Origin: Comamonas sp. SCN 65-56
Lineage (GTDB): Bacteria > Pseudomonadota > Gammaproteobacteria > Burkholderiales > Burkholderiaceae_C
Reading direction: 5' to 3'
Length of the DNA stretch: 64,000 nt
Assembly: GCF_001724135.1 (NCBI RefSeq)
Contig: NZ_MEDS01000008.1
Span: 1-64,000 of the forward strand
Of this stretch, positions 26,022 through 33,523 are shown piece after piece. The position numbers and the translations under genes are program-made. The notes below the pieces were generated by a model. The model was not told the origin of the DNA, did not search any database, and was given only the letters and a program-made list of their open reading frames with translations. Position 1 is the stretch's first letter. The number at the start of each line of letters is the position of its first letter.

Positions 26022-27104
26022 TCAGATCTTGAGCGAGGCCATGTCCTGCGTGAACACCAGCTCGGAGATGCGATTCCAGAGGATCTGGTCGCGCTGGAAG
26101 GAGCGCAGATCGTCGAGGATCTTCTTGAACTGCGGGTCCTTGGCGCTGTGCTCGGCATACACCTCTTGCGCCGCCTTGAAGCCGGCCTGCACGATCTCCT
26201 TGTTGAAACGCTTGAGCTGCGTGCCGCTGGCCACCAGTTGCTTGAGCGCAATCGGGTTCAGATACAGGTACTTGGACGTGCCGTCGTTGTAGGCCACGTC
26301 CATCGCGGCGTTGACCATCGCCTGGTAGTCGGGCGAGAGCTTGGCGTAGGCCTTCTTGTTGATGAAGAACTCCAGATCCGCGCCGCCTTCCCACCAGCCG
26401 CCGTAGTAGTAGTACTTGGCCACCTTGTTCCAGCCCATCTTGGCGTCGTCGTACGGGCCGACGAACTCGGCTGCGTCCAGCGTGCCCTTTTCCAGCGCCT
26501 GGTACACGTCACCGCCGGGCATGTTTTGCGAGACCACGCCCAGTTTGGCCATGGATTCGCCGAACACACCGCCGCCAAGGCGCATCTTCAGGCCCTTGAA
26601 ATCCGAGGGTTTGTTCATTTCCTTGCGGTACCAGCCGCCCATCTGCGTGCCGGTATTGAGCGCGCTGCGGGCAAAGAAGTTGTAGGGCTCGAACAGCGCG
26701 TCCAGCAACTTGTGGCCGTTGCCGTGCAGCTTCCAGGCCTGGTTCTGCTGCGCGGTAAAGCCAAACGGAATGGCGCAACTGAAGGCAAACGACGGATCCT
26801 TGCCGGTGTAGTAGTAGGCCGCCGTTTCGCCCATCTCGATGGAATCGTCCTTGAGTGCATCAACGATGCCGAAGGCCGGGATCAGCTCGCCCGCCGCATG
26901 CACCGAGACCTCGAACTTGCCGCCCGACATCGCCTTCATCGTCTCGGAAAACTTGACGGCGCAGCCGTGCAGGGTTTCCAGCGCCTTGGGAAAGCTCGTG
27001 GCCAGACGCCAGCGTATGGTTTCTTGCGCATGCACCGCCGGGGCGATGCCGGTGGCCAGCACGCCGGCAATGCCGGCATTCTTGATAAGGGAACGACGAT
27101 CCAT
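26022..27104 (-). CDS. dctP: TRAP transporter substrate-binding protein DctP (TakP-like)
   Basis: 360 residues. The export signal MDRRSLIKNAGIAGVLATGI, with twin arginines, suggests Tat export. The mature part shows the DctP fold: IRWRLATSFPKALETLHG, KMRLGGGVFGESMAKLGV and AAEFVGPYDDAKMGW (residues around the carboxylate-binding arginine). The sequence style matches the alpha-keto acid/mannitol-chloroaromatic branch (TakP-like). Start chosen by AAGGAG upstream and the signal. It is convergent with dctQM instead of leading the operon, so expression of receptor and permease is separate. Confidence 0.92.
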   Translation of the reverse strand: MDRRSLIKNAGIAGVLATGIAPAVHAQETIRWRLATSFPKALETLHGCAVKFSETMKAMSGGKFEVSVHAAGELIPAFGIVDALKDDSIEMGETAAYYYTGKDPSFAFSCAIPFGFTAQQNQAWKLHGNGHKLLDALFEPYNFFARSALNTGTQMGGWYRKEMNKPSDFKGLKMRLGGGVFGESMAKLGVVSQNMPGGDVYQALEKGTLDAAEFVGPYDDAKMGWNKVAKYYYYGGWWEGGADLEFFINKKAYAKLSPDYQAMVNAAMDVAYNDGTSKYLYLNPIALKQLVASGTQLKRFNKEIVQAGFKAAQEVYAEHSAKDPQFKKILDDLRSFQRDQILWNRISELVFTQDMASLKI

Positions 27105-27210
27105 GGCCTGAAACTCCTTGATGAAAAAATCGAAGCGCTCAGTGTAGTCGCGTCGCCGTCCCATTCACCTTAGGGGTATCCATGATCCTGCCACGGGGAG
27201 AACCGTCGCC

Positions 27211-29115
27211 TTACGCTCTTGCCGCCACGGCCCTCAGTGCCTTGCTGCCATCGAGCAGTGCATCAAAGCACCGCCGGACAGCATGTTCGATGCCCGCCGC
27301 ATCCAGCCCTTGCAGCGCCAGCAGCTTGGCCGGGTCGCCGTGCTCGATGAACTGGTCGGGCAGACCGAGCTGCAGCAGTGGCAGCTGCACGCCTGCCTGG
27401 GCCAGCCACTCGCCGACTGCGCTGCCCGCGCCGCCCATCACCACGCCTTCTTCCACGGTCACCAGCGCCTCGTGGCTGCGGGCGACCTGCGCCAGCAGTT
27501 CGGTATCCAGCGGCTTGGCCCAGCGCATGTTGACCACCGTCGCGTTCAACCGCTCGGCGGCCTCCAGCGCCGGGTACAGCACGGTGCCAAACGCCAGGAT
27601 GGCGATGCGCGCGCCTTCGCGCCGCACCTGCGCCTTGCCGAACGGCAGGCCGGTGAGTTCGGCCAGGGGCTGCGCACCCACGCCGCTGCCCCTCGGGTAA
27701 CGCACCGCCACCGGATGGTCCTGCTCGAACGCGCTGGTGAGCAGCTGGCGGCATTCGCGCTCATCGGCCGGGCAGGCCATGGACAGGTTGGGAATGCAGC
27801 GCACGAAGGCAATGTCAAACGCGCCGCAGTGCGTTGCGCCATCGGCGCCGACGATGCCCGCGCGGTCCAGCGCGAACACCACCGGCAAGTTCTGCAGCGC
27901 GACATCGTGGATGAGCTGGTCGTAGCCGCGTTGCAAAAACGTGGAGTAGATCGCCACCACGGGTTTCAAGCCCTCGCACGCCATGCCGGCAGCGCAGGTC
28001 ACCGCATGCTGCTCGGCAATGCCCACGTCGTGGTAGCGCCCGGGAAAGCGCCGGTGAAACTCCACCATGCCCGAGCCCTCGCGCATCGCGGGTGTGATGG
28101 CCACCAAGCGCGCGTCCTGCTCGGCCATGTCGCACAGCCACTGACCGAACACCTGGGTGAAGGTCTGCTTGGGCGGTGTCGCCGGCTTGACCAGGCCGAT
28201 CTGCGGATCGAATTTGCCCGGGCCGTGGTAGGCCACCGGGTCGGCCTCGGCGAGTTTGTAACCCTGGCCCTTCTTGGTGACCACGTGCAGAAACTGAGGG
28301 CCCTTGAGCTCCCGGATGTTTTCCAGCGTCGGGATCAGCGAATCGAGATCGTGCCCGTCGATCGGACCGATGTAGTTGAAGCCGAAGTTCTCGAACAGAT
28401 TGGCCGGCACCACCATGCCCTTGGCCTGCTGCTCGATGCGCTTGGCCAGCTCCAGCAGCGGCGGCACGTTCTTGAGCACGTTCTTGCCCACGTCGCGCGC
28501 CTTGGCGTAAAAGCGCCCGCTCATCAGTTGCGCCAGATAGCGATTGAGCGCGCCCACCGGCGGGCTGATGCTCATGTCGTTGTCATTCAGGATGACGAGC
28601 AGATTGCAATCGGCCACACCCGCGTTGTTCAGCGCCTCGAACGCCATGCCGGCCGTAAGCGCACCGTCGCCGATCACCGCGATGCAATGGCGGCTCTCGC
28701 CCTTTTGCCGCGCCGCCAGCGCCATGCCGAGCGCTGCCGAGATGCTGGTGCTGGAGTGCGCGGTGCCGAAGGTGTCGTAGGGGCTCTCCGAGCGCATCGG
28801 AAAGCCCGAGATGCCGCCCAGCTGGCGCAGGCTGTCCATGCGCCCACGCCGGCCGGTGAGGATTTTGTGCGGGTAGGACTGGTGGCCCACGTCCCAGACC
28901 AGGCGGTCCTCGGGCGTGTTGAACACCTTGTGCAGCGCAATCGTGAGCTCGACGGTGCCCAGATTGGACGAAAGATGGCCACCGGTGCGCGAGACGCTTT
29001 CGAGCACGAAGGCACGCAACTCATCAGCAAGCTGCTTGAGCTCGGCGCGCGAGAACTGGCGCAGGTCGGCCGGGTCGTTCACTCGTTCCAGCAGCGGAAA
29101 ATTCGTCGTCGTCAT
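27211..29115 (-). CDS. dxs: 1-deoxy-D-xylulose-5-phosphate synthase
   Basis: 634 residues. Dxs condenses pyruvate and glyceraldehyde 3-phosphate, using thiamine diphosphate, as the first step of the MEP isoprenoid pathway. Visible: [17 protein letters not shown] (74-90), [18 protein letters not shown] (from 149), the ThDP motif, [17 protein letters not shown], and the transketolase middle domain with [18 protein letters not shown] and [18 protein letters not shown]. It is the last gene of xseB-ispA-dxs; a palindromic repeat fills the 74-base gap to ispA. Confidence 0.98.
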   Translation of the reverse strand: MTTTNFPLLERVNDPADLRQFSRAELKQLADELRAFVLESVSRTGGHLSSNLGTVELTIALHKVFNTPEDRLVWDVGHQSYPHKILTGRRGRMDSLRQLGGISGFPMRSESPYDTFGTAHSSTSISAALGMALAARQKGESRHCIAVIGDGALTAGMAFEALNNAGVADCNLLVILNDNDMSISPPVGALNRYLAQLMSGRFYAKARDVGKNVLKNVPPLLELAKRIEQQAKGMVVPANLFENFGFNYIGPIDGHDLDSLIPTLENIRELKGPQFLHVVTKKGQGYKLAEADPVAYHGPGKFDPQIGLVKPATPPKQTFTQVFGQWLCDMAEQDARLVAITPAMREGSGMVEFHRRFPGRYHDVGIAEQHAVTCAAGMACEGLKPVVAIYSTFLQRGYDQLIHDVALQNLPVVFALDRAGIVGADGATHCGAFDIAFVRCIPNLSMACPADERECRQLLTSAFEQDHPVAVRYPRGSGVGAQPLAELTGLPFGKAQVRREGARIAILAFGTVLYPALEAAERLNATVVNMRWAKPLDTELLAQVARSHEALVTVEEGVVMGGAGSAVGEWLAQAGVQLPLLQLGLPDQFIEHGDPAKLLALQGLDAAGIEHAVRRCFDALLDGSKALRAVAARA

Positions 29116-29121
29116 ATCCTG

Positions 29122-29176
29122 TTTCGATAGCTGTCAGCGCACTAATGGCGCGCGCCAGAGCCATTTTTCATTCAAA
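29122..29176 (+). repeat. Dispersed palindromic repeat between ispA and dxs
   Basis: The copy reads ATAGCTGTCAGCGC, spacer, then GCCAGAGCCATTTTTCATTCAAA. Its right end matches the copy at 58393-58453 closely (AGAGCC, T-run, ATTCAAA). It fills the gap between two co-transcribed genes. Confidence 0.65.
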
Positions 29177-29189
29177 TTTTTCTACAGAT

Positions 29190-30104
29190 TCAATGCGTAC
29201 GGTGTACCACCATTTGCGCCAGCGCCGCCAGCGCCCGGGTATCGGCCAGCCCGCTGGCAGCCAATGCGCGCCGGGCTTCCTCCAGCAATTGCCCGGCATG
29301 CTCGCGCGCGCCGTCCAGGCCCATCAGCGTGACATAGGTAGGCTTGTCGTTGGCCACATCCTTGCCGGCGGTCTTGCCCAGTGTGGCGGAATCCTGCGTC
29401 ACGTCCAGAATGTCGTCGACCACCTGAAACGCCAGCCCAAGCGCAGCGCCGTAGCCCGCCAGGGCCTCACGGCCGTGCACGGTCACCGTGCCGCAGGCCG
29501 CGCCCATCAGCACGCTGGCCTGCAGCAAGGCACCGGTCTTGAGCCGGTGCATCTGGCGCAATTGCTCCTCGGTCAGCCGGCTGCCGACGCTGGCCAGATC
29601 GATCGCCTGCCCGCCGGCCATGCCGTGCGCCCCCGCGGCGCGCGCCAGCAGGCGGCACAGCTCGGCCTGCGTGGCGGCGGGCACGCCCTGCTCGGGCGTG
29701 AGCAGCTCAAACGCCAATGCCTGCAGCGCGTCGCCCGCCAGCAAGGCCCGCGCCTCGCCGTAGGCCACATGCGCCGTCGGCTTGCCGCGGCGCAGCACGT
29801 CGTCGTCCATGCACGGCAGATCGTCGTGCACCAGGGAATACGCGTGGATCAATTCCACCGCGCAGGCAGCGCGCAGGGCGGCGTTGGAATCGCCCTGCAC
29901 CGCCTCGCAGGCCGCCAGCACCAGCAGCGGCCGCAAGCGCTTGCCGCCACCCGTCACCGCATAGCGCATCGGCTCGCCCAGGTCGGCAGGCGTGCGCTCG
30001 GGTACCCAGCACAGCAAGGCCTGCTCCACCCGCTCCTGCTGGCTGCTTGCCCAGTCGGCCATGTCCAGACTCTGCACGCCCGCCTCGCTCACTCGACGGT
30101 CCAT
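29190..30104 (-). CDS. ispA: Farnesyl/geranyl diphosphate synthase IspA
   Basis: 304 residues. Polyprenyl synthases chain isopentenyl diphosphate onto allylic diphosphates. The first aspartate-rich motif is DDLPCMDDD (94-102), the second DDILD (230-234), with [10 protein letters not shown] at about 52-61 and [10 protein letters not shown] near 161. Two start codons are possible: Met1 at 30104, which overlaps xseB by 16 bases, or Met15 at 30062. I kept the first because of GAGGG upstream. It feeds ubiquinone, undecaprenyl and other isoprenoids together with dxs. Confidence 0.96.
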   Translation of the reverse strand: MDRRVSEAGVQSLDMADWASSQQERVEQALLCWVPERTPADLGEPMRYAVTGGGKRLRPLLVLAACEAVQGDSNAALRAACAVELIHAYSLVHDDLPCMDDDVLRRGKPTAHVAYGEARALLAGDALQALAFELLTPEQGVPAATQAELCRLLARAAGAHGMAGGQAIDLASVGSRLTEEQLRQMHRLKTGALLQASVLMGAACGTVTVHGREALAGYGAALGLAFQVVDDILDVTQDSATLGKTAGKDVANDKPTYVTLMGLDGAREHAGQLLEEARRALAASGLADTRALAALAQMVVHRTH

Positions 30105-30337
30105 GGCTTGAGTGCGCCCTCATCGAGCAATTGAATTTGACCCTGCACCGCTTCCAGCCGGGAGCGACAGAACTGCAGCAGCTGCGCCCCTCGCTGGTAG
30201 CCCGCGAGCATTTCCTCGAGCGGCAACTGCCCTGCTTCGATCCGGCCCACCAGGGCCTCGAGCTCCTGAAGCGCGGCTTCGTAGCTGGCGGGACCATCGG
30301 GAGAAAGGGGCGGAGACGGAGCAGCAGCCTTGGGCAT
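30089..30337 (-). CDS. xseB: Exodeoxyribonuclease VII small subunit
   Basis: 82 residues. The core [37 protein letters not shown] and a closing coiled segment [18 protein letters not shown] are the XseB helical hairpin. It associates with XseA to degrade single-stranded DNA. Start MPKAAAPS was chosen; a Met three codons earlier is also possible. It heads the xseB-ispA-dxs cluster found in many proteobacteria. Confidence 0.95.
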   Translation of the reverse strand: MPKAAAPSPPLSPDGPASYEAALQELEALVGRIEAGQLPLEEMLAGYQRGAQLLQFCRSRLEAVQGQIQLLDEGALKPWTVE

Positions 30338-30433
30338 GAAAAACAATACGACGGATCAATGGCGGCGGATGCGCGATCCGGTGATTTTAAAGGGCAGGCC
30401 GCGGCGGGTCCTCCGGAAGCGGCGCGGCACCTC

Positions 30434-30497
30434 TATAATTGCCCCTCTCGCGCCAACCGGCTCCGGCAGCCCATGCCCGGCCGGTTTCTTTTTTTCG
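30434..30497 (+). promoter_or_regulatory. TATAAT box followed by a terminator-like hairpin before the Rieske gene
   Basis: A consensus -10 TATAAT (30434-30439) without a clear -35 is followed by a hairpin AACCGGC (30455-30461) / GCCGGTT (30480-30486) and a T-rich run to 30497. This could be an attenuator in the leader of the Rieske gene at 30551, or a short transcript of about 50 bases that ends there. Confidence 0.45.
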
Positions 30498-30550
30498 CCC
30501 GTGCATGTCACGCGCAACCTCCCTGTGGGGGGCTTTAGGTCAGGACGTCA

Positions 30551-31690
30551 ATGTCTGATTTAAGTCTTCAACTGCAGCAGGCCGCAAGCCAACTCCCGGT
30601 ATCCAGCTATTTTGACGAGGCGCTGTTCCAGCAGGAGCGCACGCGCCTGTTCGCGCCCGGCCCGCGCTACGTCGGGCACCAGCTGCACGTGCCTGAACGC
30701 GGCGACTACCGCGTGCTGCCCCAGGAAAAGGACGGTCGCGCGCTGATCCGCGGTCCGCAAGGCGACGCGCGGCTCGTCTCCAACTGCTGCCGCCACCGCC
30801 AGGCGCTCATGCTCAGCGGCCAGGGCAATCTGCAGCGCGAAGGCAAGGGCCACGCGGGCGGCGCCATCGTCTGCCCCATCCACCGCTGGACCTACGCCAG
30901 CGACGGTCAGCTCCTTGGCGCACCGCATTTCCCCAGCAACCCGGGGCTGAACCTCGACACCTGGGCGCTGCGCGAATGGAACGGCCTGCTGTTCGAAGAC
31001 AACGGGCGCGACATCGCGGCAGACCTTGCGGGCATGGGCGTGGCCGCTGATCTTTCGTTTGATGGCTATGTGTTTGACCGCGCCGAGCTGCACGAATGCA
31101 ACTACAACTGGAAGACCTTCATCGAGGTCTATCTGGAGGACTACCACGTAGGTCCCTTTCACCCTGGCCTGGGCAATTTCGTCACCGTGGACGATCTGAG
31201 CTGGCAGTTCGGCAGTGAATATTCGGTGCAGACCGTGGGCGTGGCGCCAAGTTTTGGCAAGCCCGGCACCGATGCCTACAAGCTCTGGCACGAGGTGCTG
31301 CTGCGCTACCGCGAAGGCAAAATCCCCGAGCGCGGCGCGATCTGGCTCACCTACTACCCGCACATCATGGTGGAGTGGTACCCGCATGTGCTCACCGTCT
31401 CGACGCTGCATCCAGTGGGGCCGCACAAGACATTGAACCTGGTGGAGTTCTACTACCCCGAGGAAATCGCCGCCTTCGAGCGCGAATTCATCGAGGCGCA
31501 GCAAGCCGCCTACATGGAAACCGCCATCGAAGACGACGAGATCGGCGAGCGCCAGGATGCCGGCCGGCGCGCGCTGATGGAGCGCGGCGCGAACGAGATC
31601 GGCCCCTACCAAAGCCCGATGGAAGACGGCATGCAGCACTTTCACTGCTGGTACCGCGCCAGGATGGGCGAGGCGCTGCAGACCCCCTGA
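30551..31690 (+). CDS. Rieske non-heme iron oxygenase, alpha-subunit type
   Basis: 379 residues. The Rieske [2Fe-2S] site is Cys80-x-His82 and Cys108-x2-His111 (CPIHRW). The mononuclear iron site shows NYNWKTFIEVYLEDYHVGPF with His199 and His204; a later Asp-rich stretch IEDDEIGERQ probably gives the carboxylate. The family includes ring-hydroxylating dioxygenases, choline and carnitine monooxygenases, and demethylases. No beta subunit, ferredoxin or reductase gene is next to it, so it must borrow electrons from a distant partner. The substrate is not identifiable. It follows a possible attenuator. Confidence 0.9.
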   Translation: MSDLSLQLQQAASQLPVSSYFDEALFQQERTRLFAPGPRYVGHQLHVPERGDYRVLPQEKDGRALIRGPQGDARLVSNCCRHRQALMLSGQGNLQREGKGHAGGAIVCPIHRWTYASDGQLLGAPHFPSNPGLNLDTWALREWNGLLFEDNGRDIAADLAGMGVAADLSFDGYVFDRAELHECNYNWKTFIEVYLEDYHVGPFHPGLGNFVTVDDLSWQFGSEYSVQTVGVAPSFGKPGTDAYKLWHEVLLRYREGKIPERGAIWLTYYPHIMVEWYPHVLTVSTLHPVGPHKTLNLVEFYYPEEIAAFEREFIEAQQAAYMETAIEDDEIGERQDAGRRALMERGANEIGPYQSPMEDGMQHFHCWYRARMGEALQTP

Positions 31691-31691
31691 A

Positions 31692-31737
31692 ACCATAGCT
31701 TCCAGCGCTTGCCACACAAGCGCTGCAGCCCGTTTTA
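31692..31737 (+). repeat. Dispersed palindromic repeat between Rieske and DMT genes
   Basis: This is the clearest copy: CATAGCTTCC, then AGCGCTTG (31704-31711) / CAAGCGCT (31717-31724) as a perfect 8-base inverted repeat with a 5-base loop, then GCAGCC and a T-rich end. Confidence 0.7.
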
Positions 31738-31749
31738 TCTACTGAACCC

Positions 31750-32658
31750 ATGCAAGCGCTGTGGATGGTCCTGGCGGCCTTCTTCTTTGCCAGCATGGGC
31801 GTGTGCGTCAAGCTGGCCGCGCCGTATTTCAACGCCTTCGAGATGGTGTTCTGGCGCGGCATCATCAGCATGGCCGTGCTGTGGTGGCTGGCACGCCGTC
31901 AGGGCATCACGCTCAAGACGCGCTACCCCGGCATGCACGCCTGGCGCAGCTTCATCGGCGTGCTCTCGCTGGGCGCGTCGTTCTACGCCATCATCTACCT
32001 GCCGCTGCCGACGGCGATGACCTTCGGCTACATGAGCAGCGTCTGGATCGCCGCCTTCATCGTCGGCGGCGCGTTGCTGGCCTGGCGTCCCACGCCGGGG
32101 CAGGACCGGCCACCGGTGCCGATGGCGCTGGTGGTCTGCGTGCTGCTGGGCTTTGCCGGGGTGGTGCTGATGCTGCGCCCCACGGTGCAGGGCAACCAGG
32201 GCTTTGCCGCCGTCGTCGGGCTGCTGGGCGGCATGGGCGCGGCGCTGGCCTACATGCAGGTGGTCGCGCTCTCGCGCCTGGGCGAGCCGGAGACGCGCAC
32301 GGTGTTTTTCTTCGCACTCGGCTGCACCATCGCCGGTGGTGCAGCCATGGGCGTGAGCGGCATGTCGGCCTTCCCCGGCTGGCCTGCGCTCTGGCTGCTG
32401 CCCTTGGGCTTGCTGGCCGCGGGCGGGCAGCTGTGCATGACCATGGCGTTCTCGCGCGCAGCTAGCAGCCGCGGCACGCTGCTGGTGGCCAATTTGCAAT
32501 ACTCGGGACTGATTTTTGCCAGCATCTACAGCATGCTGGTGTTTGGCGACTACCTGCCGCTCATGGCCTGGCTGGGCATGGCAATCATCGTGGTGAGCGC
32601 GATTGCCGCCGGCTGGCTGCGCTCGGGCGGCAGCAAGACGCCACTTGCCCAGGATTGA
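31750..32658 (+). CDS. EamA/DMT-superfamily transporter
   Basis: 302 residues with about ten hydrophobic helices in two EamA repeats. Repeat one begins LWMVLAAFFFASMGVCVKLA and contains VFWRGIISMAVLW; it closes with GFAGVVLMLRPTVQG. Repeat two begins FAAVVGLLGGMGAALAYMQV and ends SMLVFGDYLPLMAWLGMAII. DMT proteins export or import metabolites; no substrate can be inferred. It lies one base before the sulfurtransferase gene and is probably co-transcribed with it. Confidence 0.92.
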   Translation: MQALWMVLAAFFFASMGVCVKLAAPYFNAFEMVFWRGIISMAVLWWLARRQGITLKTRYPGMHAWRSFIGVLSLGASFYAIIYLPLPTAMTFGYMSSVWIAAFIVGGALLAWRPTPGQDRPPVPMALVVCVLLGFAGVVLMLRPTVQGNQGFAAVVGLLGGMGAALAYMQVVALSRLGEPETRTVFFFALGCTIAGGAAMGVSGMSAFPGWPALWLLPLGLLAAGGQLCMTMAFSRAASSRGTLLVANLQYSGLIFASIYSMLVFGDYLPLMAWLGMAIIVVSAIAAGWLRSGGSKTPLAQD

Positions 32659-32659
32659 C

Positions 32660-33517
32660 ATGCCCCACACCCACCTGATTTCCGCCGCCGAACTGCAAGC
32701 CCTGGCCCACGGCGGCACGCCGTTGATGGTCTTCGATTGCAGCTTCGACCTCACCAACCCCGAGCGCGGCATCAGCGACTACCACGCAGCGCACATTCCC
32801 GGCGCCGTCTACGCGCATCTGGACCGCGACCTGAGCTCCGCCGGCGGCCCCAGCGCCAGCGGCGGGCGCCACCCGCTGCCCACGCGCGAGCGCTTCAGCG
32901 CCTGGCTGGCCAGCGTCGGCTTTGCCAACGGTATGCAGGCGGTGGCCTACGACCGCAACGGCTCCATGCCCTGCATGCGGCTGTGGTGGCTTTTCAAATG
33001 GCTGGGGCACGACGCCGCGGCCGTGCTCAACGGCGGCTTTGCCGCCTGGCAGGCCGCGGGCGGCGCCACCGCACAGGACGAGGAAATGCCGCGCGCACCG
33101 GGCCACTTCGCGCCGGGCGAGCCGCTGCGCACCCTGGTGGATGCAGCGCGGGTGCTGGCGCATCTAGAGCAGCCCGATCAAACGCTCATGGACGCACGCG
33201 CCGCCGAGCGCTTTCGCGGCGAGGTCGAGCCGCTGGACCCGGTGGCCGGCCACATCCCCGGTGCCCTCAACCGGCCCTGGATGGACAACCTCACCGCCGA
33301 CGGCCACTTCAAGAGCGCTGCCCAGCTGCGCGCCGAATTTGCCGCCGTGCTGCAGGGGTGCGAGCCGGCCAGCGTTGTGCACCAGTGCGGCAGCGGGGTG
33401 AGCGCCATCCACAACCTGCTGGCGATGGAGCTTGCGGGCTACCCGCAAGGGGCGCTGTACGCAGGCAGCTGGAGCGAATGGTGCGACGATGCTTCGCGGC
33501 CGGTGGCAGTCGGCTGA
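32660..33517 (+). CDS. sseA: 3-mercaptopyruvate/thiosulfate sulfurtransferase (two rhodanese domains)
   Basis: 285 residues. Two rhodanese domains: the first (about 5-145) lacks a catalytic cysteine in its loop (YDRNGSMPCMRLWW holds a non-loop Cys), the second (about 160-280) carries the active cysteine in HQCGSGVSAIHNL; the CGSGV(S/T)A loop is typical of mercaptopyruvate rather than thiosulfate enzymes. Other marks are ERGISDYHAAHIPGAVYAHL and DPVAGHIPGALNRPWMDNL. The gene starts one base after the DMT stop and converges on comEC, six bases away. Confidence 0.92.
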   Translation: MPHTHLISAAELQALAHGGTPLMVFDCSFDLTNPERGISDYHAAHIPGAVYAHLDRDLSSAGGPSASGGRHPLPTRERFSAWLASVGFANGMQAVAYDRNGSMPCMRLWWLFKWLGHDAAAVLNGGFAAWQAAGGATAQDEEMPRAPGHFAPGEPLRTLVDAARVLAHLEQPDQTLMDARAAERFRGEVEPLDPVAGHIPGALNRPWMDNLTADGHFKSAAQLRAEFAAVLQGCEPASVVHQCGSGVSAIHNLLAMELAGYPQGALYAGSWSEWCDDASRPVAVG

Positions 33518-33523
33518 CGGTGT

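Noticed and set aside
23752-26394. An 880-codon open frame on the minus strand across dctM and dctP
   Set aside because: It is antisense to the dctM transmembrane protein and its translation is Gln, Arg and Glu-rich without motif.
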